Below the pieces are notes generated by a model. The model was not told where the DNA came from. It made no database searches and saw only the letters and a list, made by a program, of their open reading frames with translations. A stretch of 64,000 bases of DNA, from positions 2,232,001 to 2,296,000 of the forward strand of contig NZ_JAIFAG010000001.1 of NCBI RefSeq assembly GCF_020012125.1, given 5' to 3'. Of the stretch, positions 50,018-57,233 are shown one piece after another (positions within the stretch are counted from its first letter, which is position 1; every line of letters starts with the position of its first letter). The DNA is from Hymenobacter psoromatis (GTDB taxonomy: Bacteria > Bacteroidota > Bacteroidia > Cytophagales > Hymenobacteraceae). A program made the translations under genes and the position numbers.

Positions 50018-50300
50018 GCCGCCGCCTGCGGCGCGGCAAATCGTGCTCCTACCCGCTTGCCTGAACGACCTCGCCCATTGGGTAGCTACCGACCGGGCGA
50101 CGGCGCTAAAAGTGCTGACGCTGATAGAGCTGGCCAGCCGCGACCCGCTAGGCGGAATTGGCAAGCCAGAACTGCTAAAGCATTTGGGCAGCGGTTACAT
50201 GTCGCGGCGCATCTTGCAGGAGCACCGGCTCGTGTACCGCGTGGTGGGCGAAAGAATTCAATTTTTGTCGGCCCGCTTTCACTACGACCAGCGGAAGTAA
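50010..50300 (+). CDS. Txe/YoeB family toxin (ribosome-dependent mRNA interferase)
   Basis: A 96-residue toxin of the RelE superfamily, YoeB branch. The family pattern is clear: DLAHWVATDRATALKVLTLI, DPLGGIGKPELLKHLGSGYM, SRRILQEHRLVYRVVGERIQ and ARFHYDQRK. The conserved Glu of GKPELL, Arg of SRR, and the C-terminal His-Tyr pair correspond to YoeB catalytic residues. It should cleave mRNA on the ribosome when freed from its antitoxin. Its start overlaps the antitoxin end, giving translational coupling. All key residues look intact. Confidence 0.88.
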   Translation: MSKPPPAARQIVLLPACLNDLAHWVATDRATALKVLTLIELASRDPLGGIGKPELLKHLGSGYMSRRILQEHRLVYRVVGERIQFLSARFHYDQRK

Positions 50301-50459
50301 ACGGTCAGCTTTTCTCCGTCGCGCTGGGATAAGGTACGGAGCTAGTCCCCGCCCGCCGGTGAACGATGCGTACCAGGGGCCAGCAACGCCGGGCGGGGGC
50401 AAGCCCTACACCCTACCGCGTAACTCTCGTATAGCCGGGCTGCACTAATTCCTAACGTG

Positions 50460-51773
50460 ATGCCCGCTACCCCCCAACTCAGCTTAAATATCCCCGACAC
50501 GACCAAGCCCCGCGTGGTAGTGGTCGGTGGCGGCTTCGCGGCCGTCAATTTTGTGCAGGGCCTGCCCGGCAACCAGTATCAGGTGGTGATGCTGAGCAAG
50601 ACCAACTACTTCGGCTTCTGGCCGCTGCTATATCAGGTAGCCACGGCGGGGCTGGAGTCGGAGTCGGTGGGCGAGCCGCTGCGCCAGCTTTTCGATGGGC
50701 ACCACGACTTTCACTTCCGTAGTGTGGGCGTGGACAGCCTGGACCCGGATAAGCACCTCGTGCACACCGCCGCGGGTGATTTGCCCTACGACTACCTGGT
50801 GCTGGCCACGGGCACCAAAACTAATTACTTCGGTAATGCTAAGATTGAGAAAAACGCCTTCCCGCTGAAAGATATTGGCGAGGCGGTGGACTTGCGCAAC
50901 CAGCTGCTACGCTGCTTCGAGCTGGCCAACCTGGCCCAGGACCCCGCCGAGCGCCAGCGGCTGCTCAACTTCGTGATTGCCGGGGCCGGCCCCACCGGCG
51001 TGGAGCTATCGGCGGCCCTGGCCCAGATGCGGACGCACGTATTGCCCGAAGACTACCCCGACCTGGATATTACGAAGATGAATATCTACCTGGTGGAGGG
51101 TGAAGGCCGGGTGCTACCGCCCATGTCGGACTACGCCGGCCAGCACGCACGCCAGTACCTGCAGGAGCTGGGCGTCAACGTGAAGCTTCAGCAACTGGTG
51201 GATTCTTACGACGGGCAGACGGTGAAGCTCAAGGACGGCGAGGCCCTCGAAACGCGCACCCTGATATGGGCGGCGGGCGTCACGGGCAGCACCATCGCGG
51301 GCCTGCCCGACGACCGGGTGGAGCACGGTCGCTACCTGGTGAACCAGTATAATATGGTGAAGGGCTACCAGCATATATTTGCCATCGGCGACATCGCGCT
51401 GATGAAAACCAAGGACTACCCCAAGGGCCACCCGCAGGTAGCCCCGCCCGCCATGCAGCAGGGCACGCACCTGGCCCAGAACCTGGCCCGCGAGCGCCGG
51501 TCGGAGGTCTGGGCTCCGTTTGAATACTGGGACAAGGGCACGCTGGCCATTGTGGGCCGGGGCCGCGCCGTGGCCGACCTGCCAGGCGGGCGGCACCTGG
51601 GCGGCCTGCTAGCTTGGGTTGCCTGGCTCACGGTGCACATTTATTACTTGTCGGGCTTCCGCAACAAGCTGGTCGTGACGGCCAACTGGACCTATCGGCT
51701 CTTCACGCACCAGCGCGGCACCCGCGTAATTGTCGAAACTAACAGCGAGCGCGGGGTGAAGCAGCTCGTGTAG
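50460..51773 (+). CDS. ndh: Type II NADH dehydrogenase (NDH-2)
   Basis: A 437-residue monotopic flavoprotein. FAD-binding motif VVVVGGGFAAVNFVQGL near residue 20; DYLVLATGTKTNYFGN; NADH-binding motif FVIAGAGPTGVELSAALAQM; second FAD motif HIFAIGDIALMKTKDYPKGH. AQNLARERR and a C-terminal membrane-binding segment (LGGLLAWVAWLTVHIYYLSG) complete the NDH-2 pattern. It transfers electrons from NADH to quinone without pumping protons. ATG 50460 is chosen; a GTG lies directly before it. The preceding 160 bases hold only a broken GC-rich hairpin (CCCCGCCCG/CGGGCGGGG). Confidence 0.93.
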   Translation: MPATPQLSLNIPDTTKPRVVVVGGGFAAVNFVQGLPGNQYQVVMLSKTNYFGFWPLLYQVATAGLESESVGEPLRQLFDGHHDFHFRSVGVDSLDPDKHLVHTAAGDLPYDYLVLATGTKTNYFGNAKIEKNAFPLKDIGEAVDLRNQLLRCFELANLAQDPAERQRLLNFVIAGAGPTGVELSAALAQMRTHVLPEDYPDLDITKMNIYLVEGEGRVLPPMSDYAGQHARQYLQELGVNVKLQQLVDSYDGQTVKLKDGEALETRTLIWAAGVTGSTIAGLPDDRVEHGRYLVNQYNMVKGYQHIFAIGDIALMKTKDYPKGHPQVAPPAMQQGTHLAQNLARERRSEVWAPFEYWDKGTLAIVGRGRAVADLPGGRHLGGLLAWVAWLTVHIYYLSGFRNKLVVTANWTYRLFTHQRGTRVIVETNSERGVKQLV

Positions 51774-51783
51774 GGCAGGAAGG

Positions 51784-51918
51784 AGTTAGAAATTAAAAAG
51801 AACGTCATGCTAACGACGGGAAGCATCTCGCTCGCGTAACTAACCTCAAGTAGTAGGTTTACATGCGTGAGCGAGATGCTTCCCGTCGTTAGCATGACGT
51901 TCTTTTTAATTTCTAACT
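51784..51918. repeat. Family A palindrome with perfect 50-bp arms
   Basis: 51784-51833 is exactly complementary to 51869-51918. Words AATTAAAAAGAACGTCATGC, TAACGACGGGAAGCATCTCG. The loop region holds a short weak stem. It lies between ndh and the nuclease gene, both plus strand. Confidence 0.93.
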
Positions 51919-51955
51919 TCTACATCTTAACCCTTAACTCACTTACCGCTCTCTT

Positions 51956-53437
51956 ATGCGCTTCTCGCTCGGCCTGCTGGCCACTTTCGGGCTATTAGCC
52001 TGCACCTCTTCGCCTTCGGCAACTACAACCACGGCGGCCCAAACCCCGGCCAGCGCCTTTCCCGAAACCTTTGAGACGGGCCACAAGGGCGCTTATGAGA
52101 CCGCGGATGAGCAGCTGGCTACCGGCCCGTGGCTATTTACCAATGCCTTGATTGGCAGCACCGAGCAGGACCACAAAGACGGCGCGCACGCCGCCCGCCT
52201 GCGGGCCGATGGCAAGCTCACGATGCAGTTTGACGCGCCGGCCGGAGTGCGCAAAATCAGTTTGCTGGCGGCTTCCTACGGGCAGGATGGCCCCAGCACT
52301 TGGGAGCTATGGGTGAGCCGCGACCACGGCCGCACCTGGCAGCGCAACGGCCAGCCCCAAACCACTAGCGGCCCCGCGCTGCGGCCGGCCGTGTTTGAGG
52401 GGGTAGCCGCCGAGCCCCTGCGCCTGGAAATTCGCAAAACCGACGCGGGCAAGGGCCGGCTCAACCTCGATGACATCAGCCTCGAAACGGCCAGCGGCGC
52501 GGTAGCGGTTGCGCCGGCGGGCCTGCCGGTTCCTGCCCCTACCCCCCCCACCCCGGCCAATGACTACTTCAAGAACCGGAACAACCCAACCACCAGGAGC
52601 CAGGAGCCCCGGACCCGGAACCAGGAACCGACAACCCGGAACCAACAACCCGGAGCCAGCGGCCAGGAATCGGGAACCGCCGATAACCTATTGCTCGGTA
52701 ACCCCAGCGGCGCGACCTCCGACCCGAACAACCCGACCAATTACCTCTACATCCACCCGCAGTACACGACGGGCTACAACGCCCAGCGCGGCACGCCGGT
52801 TTGGACGAGCTGGCACGTGGGCCAGGCCGACCTCACCAAGAACGCACCGCGCCAGAACGACTTTCGGGCTGACCCCGGCCTACCCCGGCAGTTTTACCAG
52901 GTATCGCCGCAGAGCTACGCCGGCTCGGGCTTCGACAAGGGTCACAACTGTCCCAGCGGCGACCGCACGTCCTCGCTGGACAACAATTCGGCCACCTTCC
53001 TAATGAGTAACATGGTGCCCCAGGCTCCGCAAAACAACCAGCAAACCTGGGCGCACCTCGAAGAATACACCCGCAGCCAGGTTGAAAACGGCCAGGAAGC
53101 CTACGTCATTATGGGCAGCTACGGCCGCGGCGGCACCGGCAAAAACGGCCCCGCCAGCACCCTCGACCAAGGCCGCGTGTCGGTACCGGCCCGCATTTGG
53201 AAAGTGGTGGTCTTCCTGCCCGAAGGCGACAACGACCTCCAGCGCATCATCGCCGGCCAGGCCCGCGTGGTGGCCATCGACACGCCCAACGACAACAGCA
53301 TCAACCCACAGTGGACGCAGTATTTGACCTCGGTGGATAAGATTGAGGCCGCCTCGGGCCTGGATATTCTCAGCGCCCTACCCCCCGCCACGCAGGCGCA
53401 GCTGCAAAGCGGAGTGGATAGCGGGCGCGCGCGCTAG
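51956..53437 (+). CDS. DNA/RNA non-specific endonuclease lipoprotein
   Basis: A 493-residue lipoprotein with signal RFSLGLLATFGLLAC (Cys16). Residues ~35-180 form a beta-sandwich, carbohydrate-binding-like domain (TFDAP-type strands, LWVSRDHGRTWQRNGQ). A 60-residue Pro/Gln/Arg/Asn-rich linker follows, encoded by a degenerate tandem repeat. The C-terminal nuclease domain has the ExxH-related core FDKGHNCPSGDRTSSLDNNS with general base His330, and MSNMVPQAPQNNQQTWAHLE, the conserved Asn metal-ligand segment. It should degrade DNA and RNA outside the cytoplasm, for nutrients or interference. Confidence 0.9.
   Translation: MRFSLGLLATFGLLACTSSPSATTTTAAQTPASAFPETFETGHKGAYETADEQLATGPWLFTNALIGSTEQDHKDGAHAARLRADGKLTMQFDAPAGVRKISLLAASYGQDGPSTWELWVSRDHGRTWQRNGQPQTTSGPALRPAVFEGVAAEPLRLEIRKTDAGKGRLNLDDISLETASGAVAVAPAGLPVPAPTPPTPANDYFKNRNNPTTRSQEPRTRNQEPTTRNQQPGASGQESGTADNLLLGNPSGATSDPNNPTNYLYIHPQYTTGYNAQRGTPVWTSWHVGQADLTKNAPRQNDFRADPGLPRQFYQVSPQSYAGSGFDKGHNCPSGDRTSSLDNNSATFLMSNMVPQAPQNNQQTWAHLEEYTRSQVENGQEAYVIMGSYGRGGTGKNGPASTLDQGRVSVPARIWKVVVFLPEGDNDLQRIIAGQARVVAIDTPNDNSINPQWTQYLTSVDKIEAASGLDILSALPPATQAQLQSGVDSGRAR
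52570..52680 (+). repeat. Degenerate tandem repeat encoding a nuclease linker
   Basis: Repeats of CCAGGAACC, CCCGGAACC and related words encode R-x-Q-E-P-x-T-R-N units in frame. The DNA looks like a simple-sequence expansion captured within a coding region. Copy number may vary between strains without frame loss only if changes are multiples of three. Confidence 0.7.
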
Positions 53438-53459
53438 GAGCGGCAATAAAAATCATTTA

Positions 53460-53558
53460 TCCTTGCGAGCGCAGCACGGCAATCTTTCCTTCCGTCAGGG
53501 GTAGTAAACCCAACGATGCGAACGACAAGGAAAGATTGCCGCGCTGCGCTCGCAAGGA
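53460..53558. repeat. Family B palindrome, 32-bp arms
   Basis: 53460-53491 pairs with 53527-53558 with a single mismatch (GCAGCACGG against the complement of CCGCGCTGC). Words TCCTTGCGAGCGCAGC and GGCAATCTTTCCTT. It separates the nuclease gene from the next operon. Confidence 0.9.
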
Positions 53559-53579
53559 CAATACTCCCTTACCTACCCC

Positions 53580-53957
53580 ATGTACCGCTTGCTAACCTAC
53601 CTTTTTGCCTCGGTCTGGCTGATTAACGGCTTGCTGTGCAAAGTACTGGGCCTGGTGCCGCGCCACGAGGCCATTGTGGCGCGCATTCTGGGGCCGGCCC
53701 ACGCGGGGCTACTCACGCGCCTCATCGGGCTGGCCGAAATCGGCATGGCGGTGTGGCTACTGAGCGGCATTCGGCGGCGCTGGTGCGTGCTGGCACAAAT
53801 AGTTTTGGTGGCGAGTATGAACTCACTGGAATTCGCACTGGCTCCCGACCTGCTGCTGTGGGGCCGCTTCAACGCCGTGTTTGCTGGCTTGTTCGTGCTG
53901 CTGCTGTATTATTACGAATTCGTGCTGCCCCGCCCTACCCCTACCCCCCTGCGCTGA
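53580..53957 (+). CDS. DoxX-like small membrane protein
   Basis: A 125-residue protein with four hydrophobic helices (LLTYLFASVWLINGLLCKVL, LLTRLIGLAEIGMAVWLLSG, CVLAQIVLVASMNSLEFAL, FNAVFAGLFVLLLYYYEFVL). Topology and the WLINGLLCKVLG/LARI-type motifs match the DoxX-like family found with DUF2071 proteins. It is the first gene of a tightly packed operon; its TGA overlaps the next ATG by one base (TGATG). Confidence 0.82.
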   Translation: MYRLLTYLFASVWLINGLLCKVLGLVPRHEAIVARILGPAHAGLLTRLIGLAEIGMAVWLLSGIRRRWCVLAQIVLVASMNSLEFALAPDLLLWGRFNAVFAGLFVLLLYYYEFVLPRPTPTPLR

Positions 53958-54700
53958 TGCTGGCTTGGCTGAAAACTCATCCGTTCGCAGTCGAGGCGTT
54001 TTTTACGCGCTCGCTGGTACTCACGTTTGCCGCGCCGGCCGCCGAGGTGCAGGCGCTGCTGCCCGCCCCGCTCGTGGCCGATACCTGGCAGGATGAGTGG
54101 GCCTTTCTGGCCGTGGCACTGGTAGAAACCCGCGCCCTGCGGCCCAAGGGTTTCCCGGCTTTTCTGGGTCAGGATTTTTGCCTGGTGGGCTACCGGGCCT
54201 TTGTGCGCTACGTCACGCCGGCCGGCAAACGCCTGCGCGGCCTCTACATTCTGCGCTCCGAAACCGACCGCCGGCGCATGGTGCTGCTTGGCAACGCGTT
54301 CACCCACTACGGCTACGCGCACGTTGACCTGAGCCTGACCAATACGCCGGGCGGGGGCCTGGCGGCCTCGTCGCGCCGGGGCAATTTTGATGTCGCTGTG
54401 GGCGCGCCCGATGCGGCGGTGGCGCTGCCGGCTGGCTCGCCCTTCGCCACTTGGGCCGAGGCGCGGCGCTTTGCCGGGCCCCTACCCTTCACGTTTGCGG
54501 TGGAGGCCGAGCGGCGGCGCGTCGTCATTGTGGAGGGCGTGCGCGCGCACTGGCAGCCGCAGGCCGTGGCCGTGGCGCGGGCACAAGTGGGTTTTCTGGA
54601 AGCGCTGCCGCTGAGTAAGCTGGTGCTGACCAATGCCTTTTTGCTGCGCGACGTGCCGTATTCCTGGAAAAAAGGCCGCACCGAATTATGGCACCCGTAA
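53957..54700 (+). CDS. DUF2071 family protein
   Basis: A 247-residue soluble protein of the DUF2071 (YqjF-like, acetoacetate decarboxylase-fold) group: FTRSLVLTFAAPAAEVQALL at the start, DEWAFLAVALVETRALRPKG, FVRYVTPAGKRLRGLYILRS and a C-terminal VLTNAFLLRDVPYSWKKGRT. Function unknown. Coupled to the DoxX-like gene by a TGATG overlap and overlapping the next gene by 13 bases, so the proteins are probably made together. ATG 53957 fixes the start by this overlap. Confidence 0.82.
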   Translation: MLAWLKTHPFAVEAFFTRSLVLTFAAPAAEVQALLPAPLVADTWQDEWAFLAVALVETRALRPKGFPAFLGQDFCLVGYRAFVRYVTPAGKRLRGLYILRSETDRRRMVLLGNAFTHYGYAHVDLSLTNTPGGGLAASSRRGNFDVAVGAPDAAVALPAGSPFATWAEARRFAGPLPFTFAVEAERRRVVIVEGVRAHWQPQAVAVARAQVGFLEALPLSKLVLTNAFLLRDVPYSWKKGRTELWHP

Positions 54701-55455
54701 GAAAACCGCTCCAGGGCCTGCGCAACATCGTGCGCTTCAATTGGCACTTCTACGCCCTAGCGCTGGGGGCCGGGCTGGCGCTGGGCTTGGCGGCGGCGCT
54801 GGCCCCGGCCCCATTCGGGCGTTGGGCGGGGGCAGGGCTGGTATTGGTGCTGGCTCCAGTAGTCGTCTCGCTGGCGGTGTCGGCCTACGTGTACGATGGC
54901 GCGGGCCTCTACGCGCTGGGCTGGCTGCCGGCGGGCGTGGGGCCGGCCGCCGGCCGCACGCTGCTCACCGTGAGCGCGGGCTTCGACGAAATCAGCCCCC
55001 TACTGCGGCAGCGCTACCCGGCCGGAAAGTTGCTGGCCCTCGATTTTTACGACCCGGCCCGCCACACGGAGGTATCCATCGCGCGAGCGCGGCGAGCCTA
55101 CCCCCCGCCGCCCGGCGCGCTGCCCGTCACGACTGAAGCCCTACCCCTGCCCGACCACGCCGCCGACGCGGCGCTGGCCTTCATGGTTGCCCACGAAATC
55201 CGCGACCCTGCCGAGCGCGCCGCTTTTTTCCGCGAAATCCGGCGCGTGACGCGGGCCGGCGGACCCATCGTGGTGGTGGAACACCTGCGCGACGCGGCCA
55301 ATTTCCTGGCCTATACCATCGGCTTTTTCCACTTTCACTCGCGGCGCGCCTGGCTGGCCACCTTCCGGGCGGCGGGCCTGCATTTGACGCAGGAAATCAA
55401 GCTCACGCCGTTCGTATCGGCGTTTATTTTGCATGATGATGCAGCTTCAGCTTGA
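54688..55455 (+). CDS. Membrane-anchored class I SAM-dependent methyltransferase
   Basis: A 255-residue protein with two N-terminal transmembrane helices (FYALALGAGLALGLAAALAP and GAGLVLVLAPVVVSLAVSAY) followed by a methyltransferase domain. LLTVSAGFDEISPLL replaces the usual D-x-G-x-G with a weaker SAM-binding loop; LLALDFYDPARH, TEALPLPDHAADAALAFMVA and EIRRVTRAGGPIVVVEHLRD follow the standard fold order. The substrate may be a lipid or quinone, given the membrane anchor and the operon; this is inferred. Overlaps both neighbours (13 and 23 bases). Confidence 0.8.
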   Translation: MAPVRKPLQGLRNIVRFNWHFYALALGAGLALGLAAALAPAPFGRWAGAGLVLVLAPVVVSLAVSAYVYDGAGLYALGWLPAGVGPAAGRTLLTVSAGFDEISPLLRQRYPAGKLLALDFYDPARHTEVSIARARRAYPPPPGALPVTTEALPLPDHAADAALAFMVAHEIRDPAERAAFFREIRRVTRAGGPIVVVEHLRDAANFLAYTIGFFHFHSRRAWLATFRAAGLHLTQEIKLTPFVSAFILHDDAASA

Positions 55456-55837
55456 GCTTATCGGGGGCTTGCTGGTGGCGCTGGCGCTGCTGCACGCGGG
55501 CTTCGGCCGATACTTCCACTGGCGGCGCGAGCTGGCCCCGCTCAGCCTTATCAACCGCCAGCTAATGCACGTGCACACGTTTTTTGTGGCTCTGGCCGTG
55601 GGCCTAATGGGCGTACTCTGCCTCACCTCGGCCGCCGAGCTGGTGGGCACGCCGCTGGGCCGCCGGGTGGCGCTGGGCCTGGGCTTGTTCTGGCTGGCGC
55701 GGCTGCTGGCGCAGTTTTTCGGCTACTCGGCGGCGCTGTGGCGCGGCAAGCGGTTTGAGACGATTATTCACGTCCTGTTTTCGGTGCTGTGGACGTATGT
55801 CAGCGCGGTATTCCTGCTGGTCGGGCTAGGAAAATGA
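55433..55837 (+). CDS. Hypothetical four-helix membrane protein
   Basis: A 134-residue membrane protein with four helices (LELIGGLLVALALLHAGFG, HTFFVALAVGLMGVLCLTSA, RVALGLGLFWLARLLAQFFG, IIHVLFSVLWTYVSAVFLLV). Family not recognised. It begins with three consecutive ATG codons and overlaps the methyltransferase gene by 23 bases, marking it as the last gene of the four-gene operon. The downstream gene is convergent. Confidence 0.75.
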   Translation: MMMQLQLELIGGLLVALALLHAGFGRYFHWRRELAPLSLINRQLMHVHTFFVALAVGLMGVLCLTSAAELVGTPLGRRVALGLGLFWLARLLAQFFGYSAALWRGKRFETIIHVLFSVLWTYVSAVFLLVGLGK

Positions 55838-55899
55838 GGGTTTTGATGGGTGGCCCTACCCCCCATTCTAGCGGCCGCCCTCCGCCGGTTTCTCGCCCC

Positions 55900-56733
55900 C
55901 TACCCCGCCGCCTTACCCCCACTCAAAAAGCGTCTGATGGCCCGCGCGTAGCCCTCGGCGAAGAACTTCTCCGTTAGTTTTTCCTGCGCGCCCAGGTGGC
56001 CGCAGTCTACAGTCAGCAGCTGGCGGTGCTGGCGGCGGCGGGCGGCCCGCACCACGGCGGCCGAGTCGGCCAGGGGCGTGTTTTTATCCTGGGTGCCGGC
56101 GATGAGCAGCCAGGGGCAATTGACCTGCGCCGCTACGCGGGGGTAGGCGGCGGCCTCGGCGGGCAGCGTCACAGTTTTGCCAGCAGCTTGCTGGTAGGCC
56201 ACGATGCCCGGCAGGTTGCCGGGGTAGCCCTCGGTTATGAGAAAGTCGGGGCGGGCGCGGACTGCCACTTCCGACCCCAGAATGCCGCCCATCGACAGGC
56301 CCAAAATGCCCACCCGGTCGCGCGGGGCCTGACGGCGCGCCTCGGCCAGAGCAGCGCGCAGGTCAAGGGTAAACTCTTCGTAATAAAGCCGTTGTGGGTC
56401 AATGGCAAACGCCTGGCTGTGGCCGAAGCCCCGGTAGTCGAACAGCAGCGTGCGGTAGCCGGCCTCGGCCAGCGCCCAGGCCGTGTAGATGCTGCCCGAC
56501 ATGTTGTAGGCATCGCCACCAGCCACTACTACCGTTGTGTACTGGTCGGGAGCTTGGGCCGCGGGCTCAATCAGCCAGGCTACCAGCTTTACATGGTCGG
56601 CGGTGGTGATTTTCAGCTGCTGGTAGCGCAGACCCAGCGTATCGGGCCGGGCCCACCACGCGGCCACCGGCCGCAACGCACTGGCGGCAAACACCTGAAA
56701 AAGCAACAAGCCAAGGAGAGCTAAGCGAAGCAT
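55900..56733 (-). CDS. Alpha/beta hydrolase
   Basis: A 277-residue exported or membrane-anchored hydrolase. The N-terminal hydrophobic segment (LALLGLLLFQVFAASAL) is followed by a DUF1749/BEM46-like alpha/beta core: VAGGDAYNMSG, TLLFDYRGFGHS, the nucleophile elbow GLSMGG, DFLITEGYPG, and the catalytic His in VDCGHLGAQ. CPWLLIAGTQDKNTPLADSA holds the acid residue. It probably cleaves esters or peptides. ATG 56733 is used rather than GTG two codons upstream. Confidence 0.88.
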   Translation of the reverse strand: MLRLALLGLLLFQVFAASALRPVAAWWARPDTLGLRYQQLKITTADHVKLVAWLIEPAAQAPDQYTTVVVAGGDAYNMSGSIYTAWALAEAGYRTLLFDYRGFGHSQAFAIDPQRLYYEEFTLDLRAALAEARRQAPRDRVGILGLSMGGILGSEVAVRARPDFLITEGYPGNLPGIVAYQQAAGKTVTLPAEAAAYPRVAAQVNCPWLLIAGTQDKNTPLADSAAVVRAARRRQHRQLLTVDCGHLGAQEKLTEKFFAEGYARAIRRFLSGGKAAG

Positions 56734-56754
56734 TATCACCGGGTTGAAAACGTA

Positions 56755-56783
56755 AAAAGCCAGCGCGACATGCGCTGGCTTTT
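56755..56783 (-). terminator. Intrinsic terminator
   Basis: AAAAGCCAGCGC (56755-56766) pairs with GCGCTGGCTTTT (56772-56783) around GACAT. On the minus strand it follows the 116-residue lipoprotein gene and precedes the hydrolase gene. Confidence 0.85.
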
Positions 56784-56818
56784 CATAGACTACCGGCCCG
56801 GTGGCGGGTTGCAGCGCG

Positions 56819-57169
56819 CTAGGGTTTCACGCGGGCGCTCACCACCGTGAGCGCGGGGTAGGCAGGCCCCAATGCGTGGCAAATAAATAGTGACTCATCA
56901 TCCGTGGGGCGGCGAATTCGCAGCAGCAGCGTCTGGTTCTGGTGTAGCCAAAGCGCCGTGTCCAGTTTCAGAGCTAAATAAGTATTCCCTCTAAGAAGAG
57001 ATTCGCCTACCACTCGGGCTACCTTTTCCGGGTCTTTCACCACTACCTGTGCCTTGCCGCAGTCATAGTTGCGTCCCTGCGTCTGCACTTCAAACTCATC
57101 GGTAGCTGGGTCGTGTTTCTGGCATCCGGCAGTCGCGGCCAGCAGTAGTAAGAGGGTAAGCTTCTTCAT
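56819..57169 (-). CDS. Hypothetical lipoprotein
   Basis: A 116-residue lipoprotein (MKKLTLLLLLAATAGC, Cys16) of unknown family. The mature part contains NYDCGKAQVVVKDPEKVARV, LALKLDTALWLHQNQTLLLR and ESLFICHALGP, with two cysteines that could form a disulfide. No function can be assigned. It is separated from the hydrolase gene by a terminator and is probably transcribed alone or with the M28 gene upstream (64-base gap). Confidence 0.7.
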   Translation of the reverse strand: MKKLTLLLLLAATAGCQKHDPATDEFEVQTQGRNYDCGKAQVVVKDPEKVARVVGESLLRGNTYLALKLDTALWLHQNQTLLLRIRRPTDDESLFICHALGPAYPALTVVSARVKP

Positions 57170-57233
57170 GGCTGGCTAATTTTCAGGTAGTTGAATAGTC
57201 AGTAGATACCCTTGGCAGTGAAAGGGTTGCATC

